Shown piece after piece: positions 1 to 13,700 of a DNA stretch of 64,000 nt. The position numbers and the translations under genes are program-made. The notes beneath the pieces were generated by a model. It worked only from the letters and a program-made list of their open reading frames with translations. It was not told the origin of the DNA and did not search any database. The first letter of the stretch is position 1, and the number at the start of each line of letters is the position of its first letter. Source of the stretch: Brachycybe producta (Eukaryota; Arthropoda; Diplopoda; Playtdesmida; Andrognathidae); contig JAUPFP010000075.1 of assembly GCA_036925085.1 (NCBI GenBank), forward strand, positions 558,001 through 622,000, written 5' to 3'.

Positions 1-83
1 GCATTTTCAGTTATTTATATAAAATAAGTGTTCAATTTTATCATGCCAGTTATTAATAGATGATTCCCATTATTTAAAAAATG

Positions 84-87
84 AAAA
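84..87 (-). terminator. Pol III T4 terminator (unit 1)
   Basis: In units of the second flank class the gene is followed by TATTTCTTTTCATTTTTT, so the first run of at least four T lies about 6 nt past the RNA end and is only T4. Termination here may be less efficient than at T7, giving longer 3' tails or read-through to the T6. Confidence 0.6.
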
Positions 88-92
88 GAAAT

Positions 93-212
93 ACACCAAC
101 AACACCCAGTATTCCCAGGCAGTCACCCATCCAAGTACTGACTGGGCCCAATGTTGCGTAACTTTGGTGATCGGATGAGAACCAGTGTGTTCAACGTGGT
201 ATGGCCGTTGAC
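93..212 (-). rRNA. 5S rRNA, representative unit with weak terminator (unit 1)
   Basis: This is the first complete gene in the window and represents the second 3'-flank class. Its RNA ends GTTGGTGT instead of GTTGGCAT, so helix I closes with a G-U pair instead of G-C. The first T-runs after it are T3 and T4 rather than T7. This flank class (minus strand TGTATTTCTTTTC) alternates irregularly with the T7 class throughout the cluster. The gene body is otherwise near consensus, with a private change in the box A region. Confidence 0.93.
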
Positions 213-388
213 ACCCCAAAATGTACAAGTTCAACTTTCGAAAGATCTAAATAAGTTAACTCTCCACTTCAAAAAATACTTATTACAGTTAACTATTATT
301 GTGTGCATTTTCAGTTATTTATATAAAATAAGTGGTCAATTTTATCATGCCAGTTATTAATATATGATTCCCATTATTTAAAAAATAG

Positions 389-395
389 AAAAAAA
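389..395 (-). terminator. Pol III T7 terminator (unit 2)
   Basis: Seven T on the minus strand begin 3 nt after the 5S RNA end, a standard Pol III terminator. A second T6 follows in the same flank. The same arrangement is found in all units of the GGCATAAT flank class. Confidence 0.85.
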
Positions 396-397
396 TT

Positions 398-517
398 ATG
401 CCAACAAAACACAGTATTCCCAGGCAGTCACCCATCCAAGTACTGACTGGGCCCAATGTTGCTTAACTTTGGTGATCGGATGAGAGCCAGTGTGTTCAAC
501 ATGGTATGGCCGTTGAC
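398..517 (-). rRNA. 5S rRNA, representative unit with strong terminator (unit 2)
   Basis: This is the RNA of the large ribosomal subunit transcribed by RNA polymerase III. The 120-nt gene runs from 517 down to 398. Recognisable 5S landmarks in order are GTCAAC at nt 1-6, which pairs with GTTGGC near the 3' end (helix I); CCATACCATGTTGAAC; GGTTCTCATCCGATCACC (helix III and loop C); AAGTTAAGCAAC (box A region); GTACTTGGATGGGTGACTG (helix IV and box C region); and TGGGAATACTGGG. Length and order match animal 5S RNA. A run of seven T follows within 3 nt. This unit carries a few private substitutions (for example near its 3' end), so it is representative rather than consensus. Whether this copy is transcribed cannot be told from sequence. 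Confidence 0.95.
421..468 (-). promoter_or_regulatory. Internal control region of a 5S gene (unit 2)
   Basis: By alignment with well-studied 5S genes, box A corresponds to RNA nt 50-64 (plus 454-468, AGTTAAGCAACATTG), the intermediate element to nt 67-72, and box C to nt 80-97 (plus 421-438, TGGATGGGTGACTGCCTG). These are the expected TFIIIA and TFIIIC contacts. The same region lies at the same offset in every intact unit. Box C is damaged in the decayed copies near 37.6, 40.1, 42.8, 48.0 and 53.5 kb. Confidence 0.8.
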
Positions 518-539
518 ACCCCAAAATGTACAAGTTCAA

Positions 540-549
540 CTTTCGAAAG
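540..549. promoter_or_regulatory. Conserved upstream palindrome of the 5S units (unit 2)
   Basis: CTTTCGAAAG is a perfect 10-bp palindrome placed 23 to 32 bp upstream of the 5S start. It is present in most units at the same offset. Other Pol III 5S genes often have a TATA-like or species-specific upstream element near -25, and no TATA sequence is present here at that position. Variants in some units (CTTTTGAAAG, CTTTCAAAAG, CATTCGAAAG) hit mainly its central CpG. The promoter role is inferred. Confidence 0.5.
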
Positions 550-3500
550 ATCTAAATAAGTTAACTCTCCACTGCAAAAAATACTTATTACAGTTAACTA
601 TTATTGTGTGCATTTTCAGTTATTTATATAAAATAAGTGTTCAATTTTATCACGCCAGTTATTAATATATGATTCCCATTATTTAAAAAATAGAAAAAAA
701 TTATGCCAACAACACCCAGTATTCCCAGGCAGTCACCCATCCAAGTACTGACTGGGTCTAATGTTGCTTAACTTTGGTGATCGGATGAGAACCAGTGTGT
801 TCAACATGGTATGGCCGTTGACACCCCAAAATGTACAAGTTCAACTTTCGAAAGATCTAAATAAGTTAACTCTCCACTTCAAAAAAATACTTATTACAGT
901 TAACTATTATTGTGGGCATTTTCAGTTATTTATATAAAATAAGTGTTCAATTTTATCATGCCAGTTATTAATATATGATTCCCATTATTTAAAAAATAGA
1001 AAAAATTATGCCAACAACACCCAGTATTCCTAGGCAGTCACCCATTCAAGTACTGCCTAGGCCCAATGTTGCTTAACTTTGGTGATCAGATGAGAACCAG
1101 TGTGTTCAACATGGTATGGCCGTTGACACCCCAAAATGTACAAGTTCAACTTTCGAAAGATCTAAATAAGTTAACTCTCCACTTCAAAAAAATACTTATT
1201 ACAGTTAACTATTATTGTGTGCATTTTCAGTTATTTATATAAAATAAGTGTTCAATTTTATCATGCCAGTTATTAATAGATGATTCCCATTATTTAAAAA
1301 ATAGAAAAAAATCATGCCAACAACACCCAGTATTCCCAGGCAGTCACCCATCCAAGTACTGACTGGGCCCAATGTTGCTTAACTTTGGTGATCGGATGAG
1401 AACCAGTGTGTTCAACATGGTATGGCCGTTGACACCCCAAAATGTACAAGTTCAACTTTCGAAAGATCTAAATAAGTTAACTCTCCACTTCAAAAAATAC
1501 TTATTACAGTTGACTATTATTGTGTGCATTTTCAGTTATTTATATAAAATAAGTGTTCAATTTTATCATGCCAGTTATTAATATATGATTCCCATTATTT
1601 AAAAAATAGAAAAAAATTATGTCAACAACACACAGTATTCCCAGGCAGTCACCCATCCAAGTACTGACTGGGCCCAATGTTGCTTAACTTTGGTGATCAG
1701 ATGAGAACCAGTGTGTTCAACATGGTATGGCCGTTGACACCCCAAAATGTACAAGTTCAACTTTCGAAAGATCTAAATAAGTTAACTCTCCACTTCAAAA
1801 AATACTTATTACAGTTAAATAATATTGTGTGCATTTTCAGTTATTTATATAAAATAAGTGTTCAATTTTATCATGCCAGTTATTAATAGATGATTCCCAT
1901 TATTTAAAAAATGAAAAGAAATACACCAACAACACCCAGTATTCCCAGGCAGTCACCCATCCAAGTACTGACTGGGCCCAATGTTGCTTAACTTTATTGA
2001 TCGGATGAGAACCAGTGTGTTCAAATGGTATGGCCGTTGACACCCCAAAATGTACAAGTTCAACTTTCGAAAGATCTAAATAAGTTAACTCTCCACTTCA
2101 AAAAATACTTATTACAGTTAACTATTATTGTGTGCATTTTCAGTTATTTATATAAAATAAGTGTTCAATTTTATCATGCCAGTTATTAATATATGATTCC
2201 CATTATTTAAAAAATAGAAAAAAATTATGCCAACAACACCCAGTATTCCCAGGCAGTCACCCATCCAAGTACTGACTGGGCCCAATGTTGCTTAACTTTG
2301 GTGATCGGATGAGAACCAGTGTGTTCAACATAGTACGGCCGTTGACACCCCAAAATGTACAAGTTCAACATTCGAAAGATCTAAATAAGTTAACTCTCCA
2401 CTTCAAAAAAATACTTATTACAGTTAACTATTATTGTGTGCATTTTCAGTTATTTATATAAAATAAGTGTTCAATTTTATCATGCCAGTTATTAATAGAT
2501 GATTCCCATTATTTAAAAAATGAAAAGAAATACACCAACAACACCCAGTATTCCCAGGCAGTCACCCACCCAAGTACTGACTGGGCCCAATGTTGCTTAA
2601 CTTTGGTGATCGGATGAGAACCAGTGTGTTCAACATGGTATGGCTGTTGACACCCCAAAATGTACAAGTTCAACTTTCGAAAGATCTAAATAAGTTAACT
2701 CTCCACTTCAAAAAATACTTATTACAGTTAACTATTATTGTGTGCATTTTCAGTTATTTATATAAAATAAGTGTTCAATTTTATCATGCCAGTTATTAAT
2801 AGATGATTCCCATTATTTAAAAAATGAAAAGAAATACACCAACAACACACAGCATTCCCAGGCAGTCCCCCATCCAAGTACTGACTGGGCCCAATGTTGC
2901 TTAACTTTGGTGATCGGATGAGAACCAGTGTGTTCAACATGGTATGGCCGTTGACACCCCAAAATGTACAAGTTCAACTTTCGAAAGATCTAAATAAGTT
3001 AACTCTCCACTTCAAAAAATACTTATTACAGTATACTATTATTGTGTGCATTTTCAGTTATTTATATAAAATAAGTGTTCAATTTTATCATGCCAGTTAT
3101 TAATAGATGATTCCCATTATTTAAAAAACGAAAAGAAATACACCAACAACACCCAGTATTACCAGGCAGTCACCCATCCAAGTACTGACTGGGCCCCAAT
3201 GTTGCTTAACTTTGGTGATCGGATGAGAACCAGTGTGTTCAACATGGTATGGCCGTTGACACCCCAAACTGTACAAGTTCAACTTTCGAAAGATCTAAAT
3301 AAGTTAACTCTCCACTTCAAAAAAATACTTATAACAGTTAACTATTATTGTGTGCATTTTCAGTTATTTATATAAAATAAGTGTTCAATTTTATCATGCC
3401 AGTTATTAATATATGATCCCCATTATTTAAAAATTAGAAAAAAATTATGCCAACAACACCCAGTATTCCCAGGCAGTCACCCATTCAAGTACTGCCTAGG

Positions 3501-3751
3501 CCCAATGTTGCTTAACTTTGGTGATCAGATGAGAACCAGTGTGTTCAACATGGTATGGCCGTTGACACCCCAAAATGTACAAGTTCAACTTTCGAAAGAT
3601 CTAAATAAGTTAACTCTCCACTTCAAAAAAATACTTATTACAGTTAACTATTATTGTGTGCATTTTCAGTTATTTATATAAAATAAGTGTTCAATTTTAT
3701 CATGCCAGTTATTAATAGATGATTCCCATTATTTAAAAAATGAAAAGAAAT

Positions 3752-6700
3752 ACACCAACAACACCCAGTATTTCCAGGCAGTCACCCATCCAAGTACTGA
3801 CTGGGCCCAATGTTGCTTAACTTTGGTGATCGGATGAGAACCAGTGTGTTCAACGTGGTATGGCCGTTGACACCCCAAAATGTACAAGTTCAACTTTCGA
3901 AAGATCTAAATAAGTTAACTCTCCACTTCAAAAAATACTTATTACAGTTAACTATTATTGTGTGCATTTTCAGTTATTTATATAAAATAAGTGGTCAATT
4001 TTATCATGCCAGTTATTAATATATGATTCCCATTATTTAAAAAATAGAAAAAAATTATGCCAACAAAACACAGTATTCCCAGGCAGTCACCCATCCAAGT
4101 ACTGACTGGGCCCAATGTTGCTTAACTTTGGTGATCGGATGAGAGCCAGTGTGTTCAACATGGTATGGCCGTTGACACCCCAAAATGTACAAGTTCAACT
4201 TTCGAAAGATCTAAATAAGTTAACTCTCCACTTCAAAAAATACTTATTACAGTTAACTATTATTGTGTGCATTTTCAGTTATTTATATAAAATAAGTGTT
4301 CAATTTTATCATGCCAGTTATTAATATATGATTCCCATTATTTAAAAAATAGAAAAAAATTATGCCAACAACACCCAGTATTCCCAGGCAGTCACCCATC
4401 TAAGTACTGACTGGGCCCAATGTTGCTTAACTTTGGTGATCGGATGAAAACCAGTGTGTTCAACATAGTATGGCCGCTGACACACCAAAATGTACAAGTT
4501 CAACTTTCGAAAGATCTAAATAAGTTAACTCTCCACTTCAAAAAATACTTATTACAGTTAACTATTATTGTGTGCATTTTCAGTTATTTATATAAAATAA
4601 GTGTTCAATTTTATCATGCCAGTTATTAATAGATGATTCCCATTATTTAATAAATGAAAAGAAATACACCAACAACACCCAGTATTCCCAGGCAGTCACC
4701 CATCCAAGTACTGACTGGGCCCAATGTTGCTTAACTTTGGTGATTGGATGATAATCAATGTGTTTAACATGGTATGGCCATTGACACCCCAAAGTGTACA
4801 AGTTCAACTTTTGAAAGATCTAAATAAGTTAACTCTCCACTTCAAAAAATACTTATTACAGTTAACTATTATTGTGTGCATTTTCAGTTATTTATATAAA
4901 ATAAGTGTTCAATTTTATCATGCCAGTTATTAATAGATGATTCCCATTATTTAAAAAATGAAAAGAAATACACCAACAACACACAGTATTCCCAGGCAGT
5001 CCCCCATCCAAGTACTGACTGGGCCCAATGTTGCTTAACTTTGGTGATCGGATGAGAACCAGTGTGTTCAACATGGTATGGCCGTTGACACCCCAAAATG
5101 TACAAGTTCAACTTTTGAAAGATCTAAATAAGTTAACTCTCCACTACAAAAAATACTTATTACAGTAAACTATTATTGTGTGCATTTTCAGTTATTTATA
5201 AAAAATAAGTGTTCAATTTTATCATGCCAGTTATTAATAGATGATTCCCATTATTTAAAAAATGAAAAGAAATACACCAACAACACCCAGTATTCCCAGG
5301 CAGTCACCCATCCAAGTACTGACTGGGCCCCAATGTTGCTTAACTTTGGTGATCGGATGAGAACCAGTGTGTTCAACATGGTATGGCCGTTGACACCACA
5401 AAATGTACAAGTTCAACTTTCGAAAGATCTAAATAAGTTAACTCTCCACTTCAAAAAATACTTATTACAGTTAACTATTATTGTGTGCATTTTGAGTTAT
5501 TTATATAAAATAAGTGTTCAATTTTATCATGCCAGTTATTAATAGATGATTCCCATTATTTAAAAAATGAAAAGAAATACACCAACAACACACAGTATTC
5601 CCAGGCAGTTCCCCATCCAAGTACTGACTGGGCCCAATGTTGCTTAACTTTGGTGATCGGATGAGAACCAGTGTGTTCAACATGGTATAGCCGTTGACAC
5701 CCCAAAATGTACAAGTTCAACTTTCAAAAGATCTAAATAAGTTAACTCTCCACTTCAAAAAATACTTATTACAGTTAACTATTAGTGTGTGCATTTTCAG
5801 TTATTTATATAAAATAAGTGTTCAATTTTATCATGCCAGTTATTAATAGATGATTCCCATTATTTAAAAAATAGAAAAAAATTATGCCAACAACACCCAG
5901 TATTCCCAGGCAGTCACCCATCCAAGTACTGACTGGGCCCAATGTTGCTTAACTTTGGTGATCGGATGAGAACCAGTGTGTTCAACATGGTATGGCCGTT
6001 GACACCCCAAAATGTACAAGTTCAACTTTCGAAAGATCTAAATAAGTTAACTCTCCACTTCAAAAAATACTTATTACAGTAAACTATTATTGTGTGCATT
6101 TTCAGTTATTTATATAAAATAAGTGTTCAATTTTATCATGCCAGTTATTAATAGATGATTCCCATTATTTAAAAAATGAAAAGAAATACACCAACAACAC
6201 CCAGTATTCCCAGGCAGTCACCCATCCAAGTACTGACTGGGCCCAATGTTGCTTAACTTTGGTGATCGGATGAGAACCAGTGTGCTCAACATGGTATGGC
6301 CGTTGACACCCCAAAATGTACAAGTTCAACTTTCGAAAGATCTAAATAAGTTAACTCTCCACTTCAAAAAATACTTATTACAGTTAACTACTATTGTGTG
6401 CATTTTCAGTTATTTATATAAAATAAGTGTTCAATTTTATCATGCCAGTTATTAATATATGATTCCCATTATTTAAAAAATAGAAAAAAATTATACCAAC
6501 AACACCCAGTATTCCCAGGCAGTCACCCATCCGAGTACTGACTGGGCCCAATGTTGCTTAACTTTGGTGATCGGATGAGAACCAGTGTGTTCAACATGGT
6601 ATGGCCGTTGACACCCCAAAATGTACAAGTTCAACTTTCGAAAGATCTAAATAAGTTAACTCTCCACTTCAAAAAATACTTATTACAGTTAACTATTATT

Positions 6701-7221
6701 GTGTGCATTTTCAGTTATTTATATAAAATAAGTGGTCAATTTTATCATGCCAGTTATTAATATATGATTCCCATTATTTAAAAAATAGAAAAAAATTATG
6801 CCAACAACAACCAGTATTCCCAGGCAGTCAACCATCCAAGTACTGACTGGGCCCAATGTTGCTTAACTTTGGTGATCGGATGAGAACCAGTGTGTTCAAA
6901 ATGGTATGGCTATTGACACCTCAAAATGTACAAGTTCAAATTTCGAAAGATCTAAATGAGTTAACTCTCCACTTCAAAAAATACTTATTACAGTTAACTA
7001 TTATTGTGTGCATTTTCAGTTATTTATATAAAATAAGTGTTCAATTTTATCATGCCAGTTATTAATAGATGATTCCCATTATTTAAAAAATGAAAAGAAA
7101 TACACCAACAACACCCAGTATTCCCAGGCAGTCACCAATCCAAGTACTGACTGGGCCCAATGTTGCTTAACTTTGGTGATTGGATGATAATCAATGTGTT
7201 CAACATGGTATGGCCATTGAC
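3752..7221 (-). rRNA. 5S rRNA genes, units 13-24
   Basis: 5' ends at 3871, 4176, 4481, 4785, 5089, 5394, 5698, 6003, 6307, 6612, 6917, 7221. Units 13 and 14 repeat the marker pattern of units 1 and 2. Units 16 and 24 are a diverged pair sharing changes in helix III and loop C (GATTGGATGATAATCAATG on the plus strand). Unit 18 has an extra C in the GGGCCC tract. Unit 19 has a change in the AACGGC CpG region (plus TATAGCCG). Confidence 0.93.
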
Positions 7222-7405
7222 ACCCCAAAATGTACAAGTTCAACTTTTGAAAGATCTAAATAAGTTAACTCTCCACTTCAAAAAATACTTATTACAGTTA
7301 ACTATTATTGTGTGCATTTTCAGTTATTTATATAAAATAAGTGTTCAATTTTATCATGCCAGTTATTAATAGATGATTCCCATTATTTAAAAAATGAAAA
7401 GAAAT

Positions 7406-10400
7406 ACACCAACAACACCCAGTATTCCCAGGCAGTCACCCATCCAAGTACTGACTGGGCCCCAATGTTGCTTAACTTTGGTGATCGGATGAGAACCAGT
7501 GTGTTCAACATGGTATGGCCGTTGACACCCCAAAATGTACAAGTTCAACTTTCGAAAGATCTAAATAAGTTAACTCTCCACTTCAAAAAATACTTATTAC
7601 AGTTAACTATTATTGTGTGCATTTTGAGTTATTTATATAAAATAAGTGTTCAATTTTATCATGCCAGTTATTAATAGATGATTCCCATTATTTAAAAAAT
7701 GAAAAGAAATACACCAACAACAAACAGTATTCCCAGGCAGTTCCCCATCCAAGTACTGACTGGGCCCAATGTTGCTTAACTTTGGTGATCGGATGAGAAC
7801 CAGTGTGTTCAACATGGTATAGCCGTTGACACCCCAAAATGTACAAGTTCAACTTTCAAAAGATCTAAATAAGTTAACTCTCCACTTCAAAAAATACTTA
7901 TTACAGTTAACTATTAGTGTGTGCATTTTCAGTTATTTATATAAAATAAGTGTTCAATTTTATCATGCCAGTTATTAATAGATGATTCCCATTATTTAAA
8001 AAATAGAAAAAAATTATGCCAACAACACCCAGTATTCCCAGGCAGTCACCCATCCAAGTACTGACTGGGCCCAATGTTGCTTAACTTTGGTGATCGGATG
8101 AGAACCAGTGTGTTCAACATGGTATGGCCGTTGACACCCCAAAATGTACAAGTTCAACTTTCGAAAGATCTAAATAAGTTAACTCTCCACTTCAAAAAAT
8201 ACTTATTACAGTAAACTATTATTGTGTGCATTTTCAGTTATTTATATAAAATAAGTGTTCAATTTTATCATGCCAGTTATTAATATATGATTCCCATTAT
8301 TTAAAAAATAGAAAAAAATTATGCCAACAACACCCAGTATTCCCAGGCAGTCACCCATTCAAGTACTGCCTAGGCCCAATGTTGCTTAACTTTGGTGATC
8401 AGATGAGAACCAGTGTGTTCAACATGGTATGGCCGTTGACACCCCAAAATGTACAAGTTCAACTTTCGAAAGATCTAAATAAGTTAACTCTCCACTTCAA
8501 AAAAATACTTATTACAGTTAACTATTATTGTGTGCATTTTCAGTTATTTATATAAAATAAGTGTTCAATTTTATCATGCCAGTTATTAATAGATGATTCC
8601 CATTATTTAAAAAATGAAAAGAAATACACCAACAACACCCAGTATTCCCAGGCAGTCACCCATCCAAGTACTGACTGGGCCCAATGTTGCTTAACTTTGG
8701 TGATCGGATGAGAACCAGTGTGCTCAACATGGTATGGCCGTTGACACCCCAAAATGTACAAGTTCAACTTTCGAAAGATCTAAATAAGTTAACTCTCCAC
8801 TTCAAAAAATACTTATTACAGTTAACTACTATTGTGTGCATTTTCAGTTATTTATATAAAATAAGTGTTCAATTTTATCATGCCAGTTATTAATATATGA
8901 TTCCAATTATTTAAAAAATAGAAAAAAATTATACCAACAACACCCAGTATTCCCAGGCAGTCACCCATCCGAGTACTGACTGGGCCCAATGTTGCTTAAC
9001 TTTGGTGATCGGATGAGAACCAGTGTGTTCAACATGGTATGGCCGTTGACACCCCAAAATGTACAAGTTCAACTTTCGAAAGATCTAAATAAGTTAACTC
9101 TCCACTTCAAAAAATACTTATTACAGTTAACTATTATTGTGTGCATTTTCAGTTATTTATATAAAATAAGTGGTCAATTTTATCATGCCAGTTATTAATA
9201 TATGATTCCCATTATTTAAAAAATAGAAAAAAATTATGCCAACAACAACCAGTATTCCCAGGCAGTCAACCATCCAAGTACTGACTGGGCCCAATGTTGC
9301 TTAACTTTGGTGATCGGATGAGAACCAGTGTGTTCAAAATGGTATGGCTATTGACACCTCAAAATGTACAAGTTCAAATTTCGAAAGATCTAAATAAGTT
9401 AACTCTCCACTTCAAAAAATACTTATTACAGTTAACTATTATTGTGTGCATTTTCAGTTATTTATATAAAATAAGTGTTCAATTTTATCATGCCAGTTAT
9501 TAATATAAGATTCCCATTATTTAAAAAATAGAAAAAAAATATGCCAACAACACCCAGTATTCCCAGGCAGTCACCCATCCAAGTACTGACTGGGTCCAAT
9601 GTTGCTTAACTTTGGTGATCAGATGAGAACCAGTGTGTTCAACATGGTATGGCCGTTGACACCCCAAAATGTACAAGTTCAACTTTCGAAAGATCTAAAT
9701 AAGTTAACTCTCCACTTCAAAAAATACTTATTACAGTTAACTATTATTGTGTGCATTTTCAGTTATTTATATAAAATAAGTGTTCAATTTTATCATGCCA
9801 GTTATTAATATATGATTCCCATTATTTAAAAAGTAGAAAAAAAATTATGCCAACAACACCCAGTATTCCCAGGCAGTCACCCATCCAAGTACTGACTGCA
9901 CCCAATGTTGCTTCACTTTGGTGATCGGATGAGAACCAGTGTGTTCAACATGGTATGGCCGTTGACACCCCAAAATGTACAAGTTCAACTTTCGAAAGAT
10001 CTAAATAAGTTAACTCTCCACTTCAAAAAATACTTATTACAGTTGACTATTATTGTGTGCATTTTCAGTTATTTATATAAAATAAGTGTTCAATTTTATC
10101 ATGCCAGTTATTAATATATGATTCCCATTATTTAAAAAATAGAAAAAAATTATGTCAACAACACACAGTATTCCCAGGCAGTCACCCATCTAAGTACTGA
10201 CTGGCCCCAATGTTGCTTAACTTTGGTGATCAGATGAGAACCAGTGTGTTCAACATGGTATGGCCGTTGACACCCCAAAATGTACAAGTTCAACTTTCGA
10301 AAGATCTAAATAAGTTAACTCTCCACTTCAAAAAAATACTTATTACAGTTAACTATTATAGTGTGCATTTTCAGTTATTTATATAAAATAAGTGTTCAAT

Positions 10401-10576
10401 TTTATCATGCCAGTTATTAATAGATGATTCCCATTATTTAAAAAATGAAAAGAAATACACCAACAACACCCAGTATCCCCAGGTAGTCACCCATCCAAGT
10501 ACTGACTGGGCCCAATGTTGCTTAACTTTGGTGATCGGATGAGAACCAGTGTGTTCAACATGGTATGGCCGTTGAC
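7406..10576 (-). rRNA. 5S rRNA genes, units 25-35
   Basis: 5' ends at 7526, 7830, 8135, 8440, 8745, 9050, 9355, 9660, 9966, 10271, 10576. Units 25-27 copy units 18-20 at an offset of 2,132 bp. Units 29-31 copy units 21-23 at 2,438 bp. Unit 28 is of the CCTAGG subtype. Unit 33 has GACTGCACCC with TTCACTTTGG on the plus strand, a marker seen again in units 98 and 109. Confidence 0.93.
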
Positions 10577-10761
10577 ACCCCAAAATGTACAAGTTCAACT
10601 TTCGAAAAATCTAAATAAGTTAACTCTCCACTTCAAAAAAATACTTATTACAGTTAACTAATATTGTGTGCATTTTCAGTTATTTATATAAAATAAGTGT
10701 TCAATTTTATCATGCCAGTTATTAATAGATGATTCCCATTATTTAAAAAATGAAAAAAAAT

Positions 10762-13700
10762 ACACCAACAACACCCAGTAATTCCAGGCAGTCAACCAGC
10801 CAAGAACTGACTGGGCCCAATGTTGCTTAACTTTGGTGATCAGATGAGAACCAGTGTGTTCAACATGGTATGGTCGTTTACACCCGAAAATGTACAAGTT
10901 CAACTTTCGAAAGATCTAAATAAGTTAACTCTCCACTTCAAAAAATACTTATTACAGTTAACTATTATTGTGTGCATTTTCAGTTATTTATATAAAATAA
11001 GTGTTCAATTTTATCATGCCAGTTATTAATATATGATTCCCATTATTTAAAAAATAGAAAAAAATTATGCCAACAACACCCAGTATTCCCAGCCAGTCAC
11101 CCATCCAAGTACTGACTGGGCCCAATGTTGCTTAACTTTGGTGATCGGATGAGATCCAGTGTGTTCAACATTGTATGGCCGTTGTCACCCCAAAATGTAC
11201 AAGTTCAACTTTCGAAAGATCTAAATAAGTTAACTCTCCACTTCAAAAAAATACTTATTACAGTTAACTATTATTGTGTGCATTTTCAGTTATTTATATA
11301 AAATACGTGTTCAATTTTATCATGCCAGTTATTAATAGATGATTCCCATTATTTAATAAATGAAAAGAAATACACCAACAACACCCAGTATTCCCAGGCA
11401 GTCAACCATCCAAGTACTGACTGGGCCCAATGTTGCTTAACTTTGGTGATCGGATGAGAACCAGTCTGTTCAACATAGTATGGCCATTGACACCCCAAAA
11501 TGTACAAGTTCAACTTTCGAAAGATCTAAATAAGTTAACTCTTCACTTCAAAAAATACTTATTACAGTTAACTATTATTTTGTGCATTTTCAGTTATTTA
11601 TATAAAATAAGTGTTCAATTTTATCATGCCAGTTATTAATATATGATTCCCATTATTTAAAAAATAGAAAAAAACTATGCCAACAACACCCAGTATTCTC
11701 AGGCAGTCACCCATCCAAGTACTGACTGGGCCCAAAGATGCTTAACTTTGGTGATAGGATGAGAACCAGTGTGCTCAACATGGTATGGCTGTTGACACCC
11801 CAAAATGTACAAGTTCAACTTTCGAAAGATCTAAATAAGTTAACTCTCCACTTCAAAAAAAATACTTATTACAGTTAACTATTATTGTGTGCATTTTCAG
11901 TTATTTATATAAAATAAGTGTTCAATTTTATCATGCCAGTTATTAATAGATGATTCCCATTATTTAAAAAATGAAAAGAAATACACCAACAACACCCAGT
12001 ATTCCCAGGCAGTCACCAATCCAAGTACTGACTGGGCCCAATGTTGCTTAACTTTGGTGATCAGATGAGAACCAGTGTGTTCAACATGGTATGGCCGCTG
12101 ACACCCGAAAATGTACAAGTTCAACTTTCGAAAGATCTAAATAAGTTAACTCTCCACTTCAAAAAATACTTATTACAGTTAACTATTATTGTGTGCATTT
12201 TCAGTTATTTATATAAAATAAGTGTTCAATTTTATCATGCCAGTTATTAATAGATGATTCCCATTATTTAAAAAATAGAAAAAAATTATGCCAACAACAC
12301 CCAGTATTCCCAGGCAGTCACCCATCCAAGTACTGACTGGGCCCAATGTTGCTTAACTTTGGTGATCGGATGAGAACCAGTGTGTTCAACATGGTATGGC
12401 CGTTGACACCCCAAAATGTACAAGTTCAACTTTCGAAAGATCTAAATAAGTTAACTCTCCACTTCAAAAAATACTTATTACAGTTGACTATTATTGTGTG
12501 CATTTTCAGTTATTTATATAAAATAAGTGTTCAATTTTATCATGCCAGTTATTAATATATGATTCCCATTATTTAAAAAATAGAAAAAAATTATGTCAAC
12601 AACACACAGTATTCCCAGGCAGTCACCCATCTAAGTACTGACTGGGCCCAATGTTGCTTAACTTTGGTGATCAGATGAGAACCAGTGTGTTCAACATGGT
12701 ATGGCCGTTGACACCCCAAAATGTACAAGTTCAACTTTCGAAAGATCTAAATAAGTTAACTCTCCACTTCAAAAAAATACTTATTACAGTTAACTATTAT
12801 AGTGTGCATTTTCAGTTATTTATATAAAATAAGTGTTCAATTTTATCATGCCAGTTATTAATAGATGATTCCCATTATTTAAAAAATGAAAAGAAATACA
12901 CCAACAACACCCAGTATCCCCAGGCAGTCACCCATCCAAGTACTGACTGGGCCCAATGTTGCTTAACTTTGGTGATCGGATGAGAACCAGTGTGTTCAAC
13001 ATGGTATGGCCGTTGACACCCCAAAATGTACAAGTTCAACTTTCGAAAAATCTAAATAAGTTAACTCTCCACTTCAAAAAAATACTTATTACAGTTAACT
13101 ATTATTGTGTGCATTTTCAGTTATTTATATAAAATAAGTGTTCAATTTTATCATGCCAGTTATTAATAGATGATTCCCATTATTTAAAAAATGAAAAGAA
13201 ATACACCAACAACACCCAGTAATTCCAGGCAGTCAACCAGCCAAGAAATGACTGGGCACAATGTTGCTTAACTTTGGTGATCAGATGAGAACCAGTGTGT
13301 TCAACATGGTATGGTCGTTGACACCCGAAAATGTACAAGTTCAACTTTCGAAAGATCTAAATAAGTTAACTCTCCACTTCAAAAAATACTTATTACAGTT
13401 AACTATTATTGTGTGCATTTTCAGTTATTTATATAAAATAAGTGTTCAATTTTATCATGCCAGTTATTAATATATGATTCCCATTATTTAAAAAATAGAA
13501 AAAAATTATGCCAACAACACCCAGTATTCCCAGCCAGTCACCCATCCAAGTATTGACTGGGCCCAATGTTGCTTAACTTTGGTGATCGGATGAGATCCAG
13601 TGTGTTCAACATTGTATGGCCGTTGTCACCCCAAAATGTACAAGTTCAACTTTCGAAAGATCTAAATAAGTTAACTCTCCACTTCAAAAAAATACTTATT

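Larger units (their letters stand above)
93..3566 (-). rRNA. 5S rRNA genes, units 1-12
   Basis: 5' ends at 212, 517, 822, 1127, 1433, 1738, 2041, 2346, 2651, 2955, 3260, 3566. Unit 7 (1923-2041) lacks one base near RNA nt 17 and has two changes in box A. Unit 11 (3140-3260) has one extra C in the GGGCCC tract. Units 4 and 12 belong to a subtype with GCCTAGGC in place of the usual GCCCAGTC, which weakens helix V. Unit 6 has a changed spacer around TAAATAATATT, and unit 10 has GTATACT there. Units 5-10 reappear as units 85-90, exactly 24,391 bp away. Confidence 0.94.

Noticed and set aside
621-636. TATATAAA as a 5S promoter TATA box
   Set aside because: It lies about 105-119 bp upstream of the gene, too far for the usual -25 to -30 Pol III element. 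It is more likely part of the AT-rich spacer.
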